This document shows positions 24,641 to 33,735 of a stretch of 43,862 nt of DNA, piece by piece. The notes under the pieces are model-generated. The model was not told the origin of the DNA, ran no database searches, and saw only the letters and a program-made list of their open reading frames with translations. Each line of letters begins with the position of its first letter. Within the stretch, counting starts at the first letter, position 1. The stretch is from Chitinophagaceae bacterium. GTDB taxonomy: Bacteria; Bacteroidota; Bacteroidia; Chitinophagales; Chitinophagaceae. Location: NCBI GenBank assembly GCA_022841365.1, contig JALHRP010000035.1, forward strand, positions 1 through 43,862. The letters are read 5' to 3'. A program made the translations under genes and the position numbers.

Positions 24641-24656
24641 AGTTGGTTTCGGGCTG

Positions 24657-27600
24657 TCAATTTTTGACAAAACACTTGGTGGAAAGCCCGTTCTTTCCTT
24701 GTATACGTAAATAATACATTCCCGCTTGCAGATGTGAGATGTTTATTTCAGTTGTAAATTGAGTTCTGCTCCACTTCTGTAACACTTGTCCGGCTATATT
24801 GACAAGTTCAATTTGTAAAATGCTGCTTGGTTGAGATAAATTGAGAACAATTTTTTCAGAAGCAGGGTTAGGGCTTATTCTGATCAGCTCATCTGTACCA
24901 AACCAAACCTTCACCACATCAGAAACCTTTTCTCTGTCCTGTTTATCAACTGCCCGTAAACGGTAATAATTCCAGCCAAACAGCGGCTTCTTATCCAGTT
25001 CGGTATAAGCAGCCTGATTAAGGATGACTTTGGCAGGAACTTTTTTGAATTCATGAAATAATCTGCCATCTCCACTTCTTTCCAAAATGTATTCATCCTG
25101 ATCAATATTGTTCATCACATGCCAGTCAAGCTGCACATCATCTTTACGTGCTCTTGCTGTAAAACTTGAAAGAGTAAGCGGTAAAGGGTTTTCGAGAAAG
25201 TCGGTACTGGCAAGTGAAAATGGGCTAAACACAGTTACACCCGGCCATGTAATTGAACCCGCAACAACAGTGGATAATGGGTTGGTATTACCTTGCCCGC
25301 CAAACAAATCCCATGTGCCGGATACTGCATCAAAATGTGCAACAGCGAGTGTGCTTAAATCAGTTACATACGTACCATTACAACTACTTCTATCGTTCCA
25401 GGAAATGGTAACATCAACTGCTGAGTTGCCATTGTCTCTGTTTAAAGTCCAGTACTCACAACGGCTTACACGTTTTAAACCTAAAGTATTAGCAGCCGCT
25501 CCAATTGGCCCCAGCCCTGTTGCGCTTCCAACAATAAATTCGGCCGTGTATGCATCGGTTGTTAAAGCAGGGGCTGAAATACTCATAAACCGGTAACCTC
25601 CACCTGCAGGCCCGGCTAATTGCGGTTTACCAACAGGGAATACAAATGCATCGTTCCCGAATTTTTTAACAGGACCATTGTTGAACGATGTGGTACCGGC
25701 AGAAAGTGCAAGTGCATCATTATAAAAAACCAACAGATTATTACTGTTACTCTGTGTGTATCCACTGATAAAACTCAACTCTCTTGTAATTCCCGTTGCA
25801 CAGTTTAATGTAATGGTGGCGTTACCCGTTTTCTCTAAACGAACATAACTAAAGTTCTGCGATGGTATTCCCGGTGTGTTAATATCTGGTGTGTTTATTG
25901 ATGCATTATTACTTCCTCTTAAATACACAGCCCGGTTGTTATCTGTAAAAAAACAATTATTGTAACGTGTAAAACTTCCATATAGCCAAAGGTCTCCGCC
26001 GATGTTATTAGACAGATAAAGTTCACTGCTGTTAGATGCAGCATTTCCTGAACCAATGATTAAACTGCCACCAATTGAAAGTGGTTTATCCATACCGGCA
26101 TTCATATAAATCCGTCCCCAGCCATTTACAGTTCCAACAGTTAAGTCTCCTCCCAATGCCAGCTGAGCAGTAGCAACAGGATTGGTATTTAAATCAAGAA
26201 TGGTATTCCCTTGTACCGTTACATGATATGGATAACCCTGTACACCGGGTGCGCTTCCCCATTCTACATTTCTTGCATAGGTAAAGCCGGTGTTATAAAC
26301 CAACGTAGACCCTGTTGAATAAAACGGTGCAGCCGAAACAGATGAACCGTTGTTTAACTGCAGGCGGTTCATGATGGTGGCCGATTGTGTATTGGGATTT
26401 CCATTAAAATCAATTGCTCCATTTGCAATCACCGCATACAGATTTGGAAAACCCGGAGCAATGCCGTTGGTTGAACCATTCCCAAGAAACTCAATAAATC
26501 CTGCTGCGGCATTGTTTTGGTTGTGACCACCATTACCATAAATAATACCATTGGCCGTTATCCGTAAAGTTTGATTTGTGCCTGATGCAAAAAAACCACT
26601 GTTTAAATAAAGGCTGTTTGTTGTTAAATTATTTGTGCTTAACGTAACAACGTTACCTGTATTTGCAATGCTCAATGCATTGATGCTGTTCGCAACCGGT
26701 GTGGTTGTAAAAACACCTGTTACCTGGTTGGTTGTTCCGTTGTACAAATAATTTGCACCGCTGCTGTAGGTACGGGAAGATGTTTGAATATTACCCGCTC
26801 CTGCGCTGGTAATTCCATCAGGAGATCCGATACCGAGTGTTGCACCGGCGCTGAGTGTAAAAGCGGTTGTTCCTGAAACAGTAAACGACTGACAATTAAA
26901 TGTTCCGTTATTTATGAATGATGAGTTATTAATCGTTTTATGATCCGTGAGCAATACCTGAGCACCTGCTGCTATTTGCAGGCCAGAGTTGTTTAACTGT
27001 ATTGAACCCGTGCCTCCTAATTGTGCATTTGTTCCATTAATAATAAATGTTCCAGATGAAGCTGTTTGTGTAATGTTAGCTGAACCGATTATACCATCTC
27101 TGAATATTTTTGATCCGGCACCTGTAAAAGAAATGGATCCGTCAGCTTCAAACAATCCGTTTATCAGCAGATCAGCTCCGCCACCAACTGCAAGACCAAT
27201 ACCTTGAGTTATTCTGAAAACAGGCCGTTCAGTTGCGCTGTTAAAATAAGTGAATCCGTTTGCACTAAACTGACTGGTATTGTTCCACTGAAAGATGCTT
27301 CCTGTTTTAAACAACACCCGTCCGTTACTGCTCATAGCAATATCATCAGCAGTGCCTCCGGTATTATTATCTGCACGAACGATGCCGCCATTTTCTACAA
27401 CGTATGTTCCTAAACCTAAAGGGTTGGCGCCATTAAGCACATAGGTTCCTGACACCGTCATATCATCTCCGGGTCCGTTATCAATTGTAAAAGCGGTGGA
27501 GTTGGGATGAAGCAAGGTACCACCTGCATCAACAATCAGTTGATCGGCAGTTACATTTCCGTTCATTGTAATACTATGCCCGTTTCTTATTTGAATGGTA

Positions 27601-28304
27601 TTGGCTGAAACTGTTGGAATAAGTGTTGCATTGATCCATGTACTGTTATCGGGTGAAGATTCCCAGCTGGATGATAAATGCCAGTTGCCTGATTGTCTTG
27701 ATCTGAAATAATCTGTTGCATTGCTGCCGCCTGTTGCAAATCCCTGTACTGTAAAATCATCTATACTGTAATTGCCATTACCTCCGCCTGTACGATTCAT
27801 TGTTAATCTGAATTGCAGATTGGGTTGATTGGATGCACCTGCAGGTAATGTTAACCAGTTGCCAGCATTAATCAATTGCCAGGTGCTGTTATTGGCTACA
27901 TTGGTAAATGTAATGGCGTTCCAGTTTGTACCATCATTGCTCCATTCGAATAAAAAAGTACCTGAGTAATTTGCTGTTTCCCGTGCACCAAAAAGTACCT
28001 GAACAGAAGTATACCCAACCGTATTTACAACACCTGAAACTGTAATGATTGCGGTACCATTTGCAGCACCGGTTGCACCATCATTTAAATTTGATCCTGC
28101 AGAAAAAGAAATGGGAAAGTTGTAGATGTTTGATGGAGTTGCTGTTGAAATTTCAATATTGGCTGCTTGCGGTCCCGTTACACTCCAGCCCGTTGGAAAA
28201 GCAGTGCCTGTTCCAAAATCGGCTGTATATAAAACAGTTTGAGCATTACCTGTACATACTATCGCAAAAAAAAGGAAAAAGCCAGCTGCAGTTTTCATCA
28301 TCAT
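24657..28304 (-). CDS. Large T9SS type A sorting-domain surface protein
   Basis: A 1215-residue secreted protein with signal peptide ending GNAQT. An N-terminal beta-sandwich (ADFGTGTAFPTGWSVTG... YSIDDFTVQG, residues 20-190) resembles choice-of-anchor or MAM-like jelly rolls. The middle (about 195-950) is rich in Gly/Asn/Thr with repeated short strands (GNWHLSSSWESSPDNSTW, ITMNGNVTADQLIVDAGGTL), suggesting an extended beta-solenoid. A fibronectin-III-like module begins LPLTLSSFTARARKDDVQLDW, and the CTD begins ISPNPASEKIVLN and ends AGMYYLRI. Function is unknown; adhesion or glycan binding is a guess from the architecture. Confidence 0.88.
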   Translation of the reverse strand: MMMKTAAGFFLFFAIVCTGNAQTVLYTADFGTGTAFPTGWSVTGPQAANIEISTATPSNIYNFPISFSAGSNLNDGATGAANGTAIITVSGVVNTVGYTSVQVLFGARETANYSGTFLFEWSNDGTNWNAITFTNVANNSTWQLINAGNWLTLPAGASNQPNLQFRLTMNRTGGGNGNYSIDDFTVQGFATGGSNATDYFRSRQSGNWHLSSSWESSPDNSTWINATLIPTVSANTIQIRNGHSITMNGNVTADQLIVDAGGTLLHPNSTAFTIDNGPGDDMTVSGTYVLNGANPLGLGTYVVENGGIVRADNNTGGTADDIAMSSNGRVLFKTGSIFQWNNTSQFSANGFTYFNSATERPVFRITQGIGLAVGGGADLLINGLFEADGSISFTGAGSKIFRDGIIGSANITQTASSGTFIINGTNAQLGGTGSIQLNNSGLQIAAGAQVLLTDHKTINNSSFINNGTFNCQSFTVSGTTAFTLSAGATLGIGSPDGITSAGAGNIQTSSRTYSSGANYLYNGTTNQVTGVFTTTPVANSINALSIANTGNVVTLSTNNLTTNSLYLNSGFFASGTNQTLRITANGIIYGNGGHNQNNAAAGFIEFLGNGSTNGIAPGFPNLYAVIANGAIDFNGNPNTQSATIMNRLQLNNGSSVSAAPFYSTGSTLVYNTGFTYARNVEWGSAPGVQGYPYHVTVQGNTILDLNTNPVATAQLALGGDLTVGTVNGWGRIYMNAGMDKPLSIGGSLIIGSGNAASNSSELYLSNNIGGDLWLYGSFTRYNNCFFTDNNRAVYLRGSNNASINTPDINTPGIPSQNFSYVRLEKTGNATITLNCATGITRELSFISGYTQSNSNNLLVFYNDALALSAGTTSFNNGPVKKFGNDAFVFPVGKPQLAGPAGGGYRFMSISAPALTTDAYTAEFIVGSATGLGPIGAAANTLGLKRVSRCEYWTLNRDNGNSAVDVTISWNDRSSCNGTYVTDLSTLAVAHFDAVSGTWDLFGGQGNTNPLSTVVAGSITWPGVTVFSPFSLASTDFLENPLPLTLSSFTARARKDDVQLDWHVMNNIDQDEYILERSGDGRLFHEFKKVPAKVILNQAAYTELDKKPLFGWNYYRLRAVDKQDREKVSDVVKVWFGTDELIRISPNPASEKIVLNLSQPSSILQIELVNIAGQVLQKWSRTQFTTEINISHLQAGMYYLRIQGKNGLSTKCFVKN

Positions 28305-28460
28305 ACTATGATTTTATTTGTAACAGGCTTCTTAAAGGCAATACAAGAGCGACTTTCAGAGGATATGCGGGGAGAGTTTAAAGATAATGTTTACACGTTA
28401 AAAATCAACCGAATCTCCATTATTTTTAATTCCAAAATTTATTTGCCAACTGATTGAAAT

Positions 28461-28500
28461 AAAAAAGACCCTGCAGTGCAAGACTGCAGGGCCATATGTG
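28461..28500 (-). terminator. Rho-independent terminator after the 471-residue cargo gene
   Basis: CCCTGCAGT (28469-28477) and ACTGCAGGG (28483-28491) form a 9-bp perfect stem with a 5-base loop. On the minus strand it is followed by TCTTTTTTATTT. It lies 19 bases downstream of the cargo stop at 28510. Confidence 0.88.
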
Positions 28501-28509
28501 GTTTTTCCT

Positions 28510-29925
28510 TTATTTAAATATGGTTTCTGTAAACCGCTCGTTTAATCCGCTTAACTGCACACGGTAAAGACCATGAGCCAATGCCTTACCCAACTGAATA
28601 AGTTGTGTTTGATCTGTTCCATCATGCACAATTCTTTTACTGTAAACCATCTCTCCGCTGTTACCAAACACATTTAACTGATAGGTTCCTTTTGCAATTT
28701 CATTAAAACGGATCACCAGTGTTTCGCTGCCCGATGAAGGAAGAATATCAATTCCTTTACCTGCTGTACCAATATTTACACGCAACACCTGTGAATACTT
28801 TTTATCACCGTCTTTTCCTACTGCCAATACTCTGTAATAGTTAGCCCCACGTCTTACACTTGCATCTTCATAACTGTAAGAACCACGTCCTGTCTCATTT
28901 TTCTTTTCAACCCGTTGGGTTGTAACGAGTCTGTCAGGTGTGTTTGATTCTTCTATTTCATAATGAGAGAGGTTGTCTGTTTCTTCAGCACTCCAGTTCA
29001 ATTTAATTTTTCCATTTTCACTTACAGCAGTAAACGATGTAAATGATACCGGCAGTGCAGATGCATTGTAAGAAAAGTTAGCTCCTGCATTATCGTTAAA
29101 ACGTAAAGCTGCAAGTGAGCGTTGAAATTCACCATCGGCATTTAACTCAGCTAATGTTCTGGTAGAAGAGAACATGAAATAATAAGTAGTGCTGCCAATG
29201 GGTTGAGATGGAATATCAGCAGTCCATGAAGTACCGCTGCCTGTTGCTTCAACCAATGAAGTAGAACTGCTGAAATCATTGACTGCATTTCTGTAACGTA
29301 CAAAAATGCGTTCATTGGCAGAAGGTGTTGCAGAAGTGGTGATTCTTACACGCAATGCACCATTACCTAAACCTGTTGTAATACCAGGTGTGAGTGTTAC
29401 AGGTGCAGCTGCAGTATAACCAACATAATAAGAAGCATTGGTTTGTGTATATCCTGCATCATTAAATACAAACGTGTAATACCCTGCCGTACTCATATCA
29501 AGCCCCATATCTGTTCCGCCGCATGCACTTGAATAGGTGGTAATGTTGTTAACCTGATTTAATGTAGCCTGGCCAACTCCTGAAAAAACCCATTTGTTAT
29601 TGAACCGTCCGCCACATGGTCCACCACTTGCCGGTCCTGAAATAAATAAAAAGCCGTTTCCGCCGCCACCGGCCATATTTGTGTTTAACACATCGCCGCC
29701 CGATGCCTGAGCATTATAAGTTAAAGTCCATTGTCCTCTTCCATCGGTGGGTGTTCCTGCATTTACAGACAGGCGTCTGTAAGCCGAATTTGCAGCTGCT
29801 GCAGTAGAGTAACCGTTCATTTGGCCCACCACCTGAACAGGTTCTCCGCTAAAAATGTTTTGTGCAAAAACAGCATTGGCTGTAACTGAAAAAAGGGTAA
29901 GCGCAGAAAGTAAAACTCTTTTCAT
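28510..29925 (-). CDS. T9SS sorting-domain surface protein
   Basis: A 471-residue secreted protein. Signal peptide ending AVFAQN. The N-terminal half has a beta-rich domain (MNGYSTAAAANSAYRRLS, WVFSGVGQATLNQVN, YYTFVFNDAGYTQT) followed by a second beta-sandwich (TPGITTGLGNGALRVRI... IFVRYRNA). A fibronectin-III-like module begins LPVSFTSFTAVSENGKIKLNW. The last 80 residues have the CTD pattern (TLVIRF, YQLNVFGNSGEMVYSK, HGLYRVQL), but the usual YPNP start reads ILPSSGSETL. Export through T9SS is still likely. Function is unknown. Confidence 0.85.
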   Translation of the reverse strand: MKRVLLSALTLFSVTANAVFAQNIFSGEPVQVVGQMNGYSTAAAANSAYRRLSVNAGTPTDGRGQWTLTYNAQASGGDVLNTNMAGGGGNGFLFISGPASGGPCGGRFNNKWVFSGVGQATLNQVNNITTYSSACGGTDMGLDMSTAGYYTFVFNDAGYTQTNASYYVGYTAAAPVTLTPGITTGLGNGALRVRITTSATPSANERIFVRYRNAVNDFSSSTSLVEATGSGTSWTADIPSQPIGSTTYYFMFSSTRTLAELNADGEFQRSLAALRFNDNAGANFSYNASALPVSFTSFTAVSENGKIKLNWSAEETDNLSHYEIEESNTPDRLVTTQRVEKKNETGRGSYSYEDASVRRGANYYRVLAVGKDGDKKYSQVLRVNIGTAGKGIDILPSSGSETLVIRFNEIAKGTYQLNVFGNSGEMVYSKRIVHDGTDQTQLIQLGKALAHGLYRVQLSGLNERFTETIFK

Positions 29926-30134
29926 AAAGGGTTTAATTTAATTGATGTAATAAATTGTTTACTCCGGGAACCAGATAGAGGTGTGGGGCTTGCAGTTCGT
30001 TTTCAGAGGAGGGACTCTTCAAAAATAATTGTATAGCTGATTCAAAAATCAAGCCATGCACATAAATTATCAAAATTTCATTCAAATACCTGTTGCAGAT
30101 TATGCTTCAACCCTGATCATCAACATTATTCCAT

Positions 30135-30142
30135 TATTTTTG
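30135..30142 (+). promoter_or_regulatory. Putative -7 box for gldF-gldG
   Basis: TATTTTTG fully matches TAnnTTTG and ends 7 bases before the gldF ATG. The upstream TTTG box is not evident at the expected spacing. Confidence 0.4.
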
Positions 30143-30149
30143 TTCATCT

Positions 30150-30884
30150 ATGTGGGCAATCTGTAAAAAAGAATTCCGGCAGTTTTTCAGCAATCTTACC
30201 GGTTATATTACCATTATTCTGTTTCTGTTGTTGAACGGATTAATGCTGTTTGTATTCTCAAACTTCAACATTTTAGATTATGGTTATGCCACGCTTGAAA
30301 ACTTTTTTCAACTGGCCCCTTTCATTTTATTGTTTCTGATCCCTGCCGTAACCATGCGTCTGTTCCCCGATGAATGGAGAAACGGAACAATTGAAACCCT
30401 GCTTACACGACCGCTTACTGCTCAGCAAATTGTATTTGGCAAATACCTGGCTGCTCTGTTAGTAGTTGTTATTGCCCTGCTCCCTACCCTTACATATTTA
30501 TTTACATTGAAAGCGATGGCTGCAGACGGCACCAGTTTAGACACGGGTGGAATTATCGGTTCATACATCGGTCTTTTCTTTTTATGTGCTGCGTTTACAG
30601 CTATTGGAGTTTGTTGCAGCGTATATACTACAAACCAGGTTGTAGCTTTTTTACTCAGCGGATTTGTATGTTTTATTTTTTACAGCGGATTTACTGCAGT
30701 AAGTCTGTTGCTGGGTGCAGGCCTTGACTATACCATTGAAATGCTGGGAATGGATTTTCATTACCGCAGTTTATCAAAAGGTGTAATAGACAGCAGAGAT
30801 GTGATTTACTTTCTCAGTATTATTTTCTTTGCACTTTTCCTAACTGTTCAGCATACCGGCGGCAAAAAGCAAGCTCACTCATGA
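30150..30884 (+). CDS. gldF: Gliding motility ABC transporter permease GldF
   Basis: A 244-residue integral membrane protein with six hydrophobic segments, ABC-2 type. MWAICKKEFRQFFSNLTGYI and the MRLFPDEWRNGTIETLLTRPLTAQQIVFGKYLAAL segment (about 71-105) are characteristic of GldF. With GldG and the ATPase GldA it forms an ABC transporter first found in gliding mutants of Flavobacterium; its substrate is unknown. No gldA-type ATPase is encoded in the window. The stop overlaps the gldG start by 4 bases (ATGA), indicating translational coupling. Confidence 0.92.
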   Translation: MWAICKKEFRQFFSNLTGYITIILFLLLNGLMLFVFSNFNILDYGYATLENFFQLAPFILLFLIPAVTMRLFPDEWRNGTIETLLTRPLTAQQIVFGKYLAALLVVVIALLPTLTYLFTLKAMAADGTSLDTGGIIGSYIGLFFLCAAFTAIGVCCSVYTTNQVVAFLLSGFVCFIFYSGFTAVSLLLGAGLDYTIEMLGMDFHYRSLSKGVIDSRDVIYFLSIIFFALFLTVQHTGGKKQAHS

Positions 30885-32713
30885 AAAAAATGATCACAAT
30901 GAAATATGGATGGGTGCTGATGCTGTCTGCACTCATTGCTCTGAATCTGCTGGCTGCTGCCTTTAAGTTCAGACTTGATTTAACAGGCGAACAGCGTTAC
31001 TCGCTCTCCTCTCAAACAAAAAAATTACTGAAGAATATAGACAGCACTATTACCATTGATGTGTTTCTGAAAGGTGATGTACGCTCTTCGTTCAGAAAAC
31101 TGAAAAACAGCACCGGTGATTTGTTAGATGAAATGAAAGAGTACAGCGGCAAACGGCTTGTTGTAAATTATAAAACAGTAGAAGAGTTATTTACAGAAGA
31201 TGACAAAGCAAACATGCTGAGCAATTTATTGAATGAATTAAAGTTTAACGGCATTAACCTCGACAGCATCCGGCAAACACGCCCCAATTTTAATGAGGAA
31301 GTGATTCAGCAGATTATTGCAGATTCTTTAAAAACGCTGGGCATTATGCCTTACACACTTGAAGTGCAGGAAAAAGAAGATGCAAAAACGCAACGGGTCA
31401 TTTATCCATCTGCCATTGTACATTACGGCAACAGAATTATACCTGTTGATTTACTCAGCGGTAAAACCGAATACAGCCGTGATCCTTTAACGGGCAGGTT
31501 GGCTACAGACGAAACAAAAAGCATCAGCAATGCAGAAGCCTTGCTTGAATTTAAGTTTGCTGATGCCATTGAAAAAATACAACGAAAACAAAAACCACTT
31601 GTTGGTTATTTAACCGGCAACGGTGAGCCAACCGGGCCGGAAACGTTTGATCTGGTACAAACAATAGATGCAGATTATACGTTCCAGATTATAGATCCTA
31701 ATCAACTACCGATCATTCCAAAAGAGTTTACAGCTATTCTGATTATTAAACCATCCGTTGCTTTTTCTGATTCAGTTAAAATGAAAATTGATCAGTATGT
31801 TATGCAGGGAGGAAAAATTATCTGGATGCTGGATGTATTGCATGCAGAAAAAGACAGCCTGGCTTTAACTTCTCAAACACTTGCTTACGACCGCAACCTG
31901 GAGCTCGATGATCTGTTGTTTAAATATGGTGTGCGGATTAACAGGGATCTGTTGCAGGATCAGCAATGCGATTTCAGTAAAATGGTTGTAGGTAACGCCG
32001 GCGGGCAACCGCAACTGGCAGATGTGCCCTTTAATTACTACCCGTTACTTGTTGCAACAGGTAATCATCCCATTACCAAAAATCTGGAACCGGTTTTAAG
32101 TCAGTTTGCCAACACGATTGATACAGTAAAAGCAGAGGGCGTTACAAAAACGATATTGCTTACATCAAGCGAGAATGCAAAAGTGGTGAGCACACCCGCT
32201 ATCATCAGCCTGCAGGAATTAAGAACCATTGAAGATGTAAAGCTGTACAATAAAAAAAATCTGCCTGTTGCTGTTTTACTGGAAGGCACATTCAACAGTC
32301 TTTACAGCAACCGCATATCGGCCGAGATGAAACAATATTTTACATCGGCTTACGGGTCGTTTAAAACACAGGCAGCAGAGCCCACCCAACAGATTGTTAT
32401 TGGCGATGGTGATGTTGTATTAAACGGCTATACACAAAAAGAACCCTTTCCTATGGGTTACAGCCGTGTACAGGAACGCAGCTATGCTAACCGGAGTTTT
32501 TTACAAAACGCATTACAACATCTTACAGGAGCGGCTGGCATTGTAGCGTTGAGGAATAAAGAAGCTACCCTGCGTTTACTCAATCCCGTTAAAGTAAATG
32601 AACAGCGGTTAATGTGGCAGCTGATTAATATTGCTGTTCCATTATTACTGATAGCATTGATTGGCTTTATTTATATGCAGTGGCGAAAAAGAACATACAG
32701 TTATAAACATTAA
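30881..32713 (+). CDS. gldG: Gliding motility ABC transporter auxiliary protein GldG
   Basis: A 610-residue protein with an N-terminal membrane anchor (about 8-28), the GldG signature LTGEQRYSLSSQTKKLLKNIDSTITIDVFLKGD just after it, an extracytoplasmic ABC_transp_aux domain (about 50-480; VGYLTGNGEPTG, IDQYVMQGGKIIWMLDVL), and a C-terminal transmembrane helix (about 583-603) followed by a basic tail. It is the partner of GldF. The first ATG (30881) overlaps the gldF stop; MITMKYG slightly downstream is an alternative. TerC follows after 27 bases. Confidence 0.93.
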   Translation: MKKMITMKYGWVLMLSALIALNLLAAAFKFRLDLTGEQRYSLSSQTKKLLKNIDSTITIDVFLKGDVRSSFRKLKNSTGDLLDEMKEYSGKRLVVNYKTVEELFTEDDKANMLSNLLNELKFNGINLDSIRQTRPNFNEEVIQQIIADSLKTLGIMPYTLEVQEKEDAKTQRVIYPSAIVHYGNRIIPVDLLSGKTEYSRDPLTGRLATDETKSISNAEALLEFKFADAIEKIQRKQKPLVGYLTGNGEPTGPETFDLVQTIDADYTFQIIDPNQLPIIPKEFTAILIIKPSVAFSDSVKMKIDQYVMQGGKIIWMLDVLHAEKDSLALTSQTLAYDRNLELDDLLFKYGVRINRDLLQDQQCDFSKMVVGNAGGQPQLADVPFNYYPLLVATGNHPITKNLEPVLSQFANTIDTVKAEGVTKTILLTSSENAKVVSTPAIISLQELRTIEDVKLYNKKNLPVAVLLEGTFNSLYSNRISAEMKQYFTSAYGSFKTQAAEPTQQIVIGDGDVVLNGYTQKEPFPMGYSRVQERSYANRSFLQNALQHLTGAAGIVALRNKEATLRLLNPVKVNEQRLMWQLINIAVPLLLIALIGFIYMQWRKRTYSYKH

Positions 32714-32740
32714 ACAGACAGAAAGCACAATAATTATTTT

Positions 32741-33712
32741 ATGAGCCATACACAGGTTACGTATCTTGTTTTTGGAATTATTCTGGTGATTGCACTGGTA
32801 TTTGATTTGGGTTTATTAAGCAAAAAATCGAAAGAGCTTACCACCAAACAGGCATTGTATCAAACTACTTTCTGGGTTCTGCTTGCATTGGGCTTTGGCG
32901 GTTTTGTTTGGTATGAGGATGGGAAGCAGGCATCGCTTGAATATGTTAGTGCTTACTTAATGGAATGGAGTTTAAGTATTGACAACATCTTTGTATTTGT
33001 ACTCATCTTCAGTTTCTTTCGTGTAAAAGAACTGTATATACCAAGGGTATTGTTAATTGGCGTGTTAATGGCCATCGTATTCCGTGTGGTATTTATTACT
33101 CTTGGAGTTGAACTGGTAAACAGGGTGCATTGGGTATTGTACATTTTTGGTGCATTTCTGTTGTACACCGGTTATAAAATGTTTACCACTAATCAGGAAG
33201 AAGAATTTGATCCCAGAGACAGCTCAGTGTACAAATTTCTGAAGAAATTTCTGCCCATTACAATGGATGACGGTGATGGCCGTTACCGCATTACAGAACA
33301 TGGCAAAGTTGTTTATACTTCTTTGTTTGTTGTTGTTGTTATGCTTGCAACTACAGATATTGTTTTTGCACTGGATTCTATTCCGGCAGTGTTAGGAATT
33401 GTAGACCGCAACAGCGACTATGCAGCACTGGTCATTTATACCTCAAATGTATTTGCCGTGCTGGGTTTACGTTCACTCTTCTTTTTACTGAGGGGTGCAG
33501 TTAGCAAATTCGATTTTCTGCAACAGGGTATTGCCATCGTACTCATCTTTATTGGTGTGAAGATGCTGGGAGAAAAATGGATCAATGAAGTTGTTGGCAA
33601 AACATCGCAGGTGATTATTTCTTTGATTGTTATTATAGTTTGTATTAGCGGTTCTATTCTGTATTCCATCAATCATAAGAAAAAAGGGTTGCCGCCCGAC
33701 ATGCCAAAATAG
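32741..33712 (+). CDS. TerC/Alx family membrane protein
   Basis: A 323-residue integral membrane protein with about nine hydrophobic helices. The two TerC acidic motifs are present: EWSLSIDNIFVF (Asp81) and TTDIVFALDSIPAV (Asp206, Asp212), likely metal-ion ligands inside the membrane. The family includes Alx and MeeF/MeeY-type manganese exporters; some members help metallate exported proteins. Tellurite resistance itself is not implied without other ter genes. It lies 27 bases after gldG and 23 bases before murF-alr, so co-transcription is possible. Confidence 0.93.
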   Translation: MSHTQVTYLVFGIILVIALVFDLGLLSKKSKELTTKQALYQTTFWVLLALGFGGFVWYEDGKQASLEYVSAYLMEWSLSIDNIFVFVLIFSFFRVKELYIPRVLLIGVLMAIVFRVVFITLGVELVNRVHWVLYIFGAFLLYTGYKMFTTNQEEEFDPRDSSVYKFLKKFLPITMDDGDGRYRITEHGKVVYTSLFVVVVMLATTDIVFALDSIPAVLGIVDRNSDYAALVIYTSNVFAVLGLRSLFFLLRGAVSKFDFLQQGIAIVLIFIGVKMLGEKWINEVVGKTSQVIISLIVIIVCISGSILYSINHKKKGLPPDMPK

Positions 33713-33735
33713 TTTGCATCTTTATTTCAACAGCC

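Noticed and set aside
25108-25596. 162-codon plus-strand frame inside the large cargo gene
   Set aside because: Antisense shadow of a well-supported T9SS protein; no signal peptide, motif or promoter.
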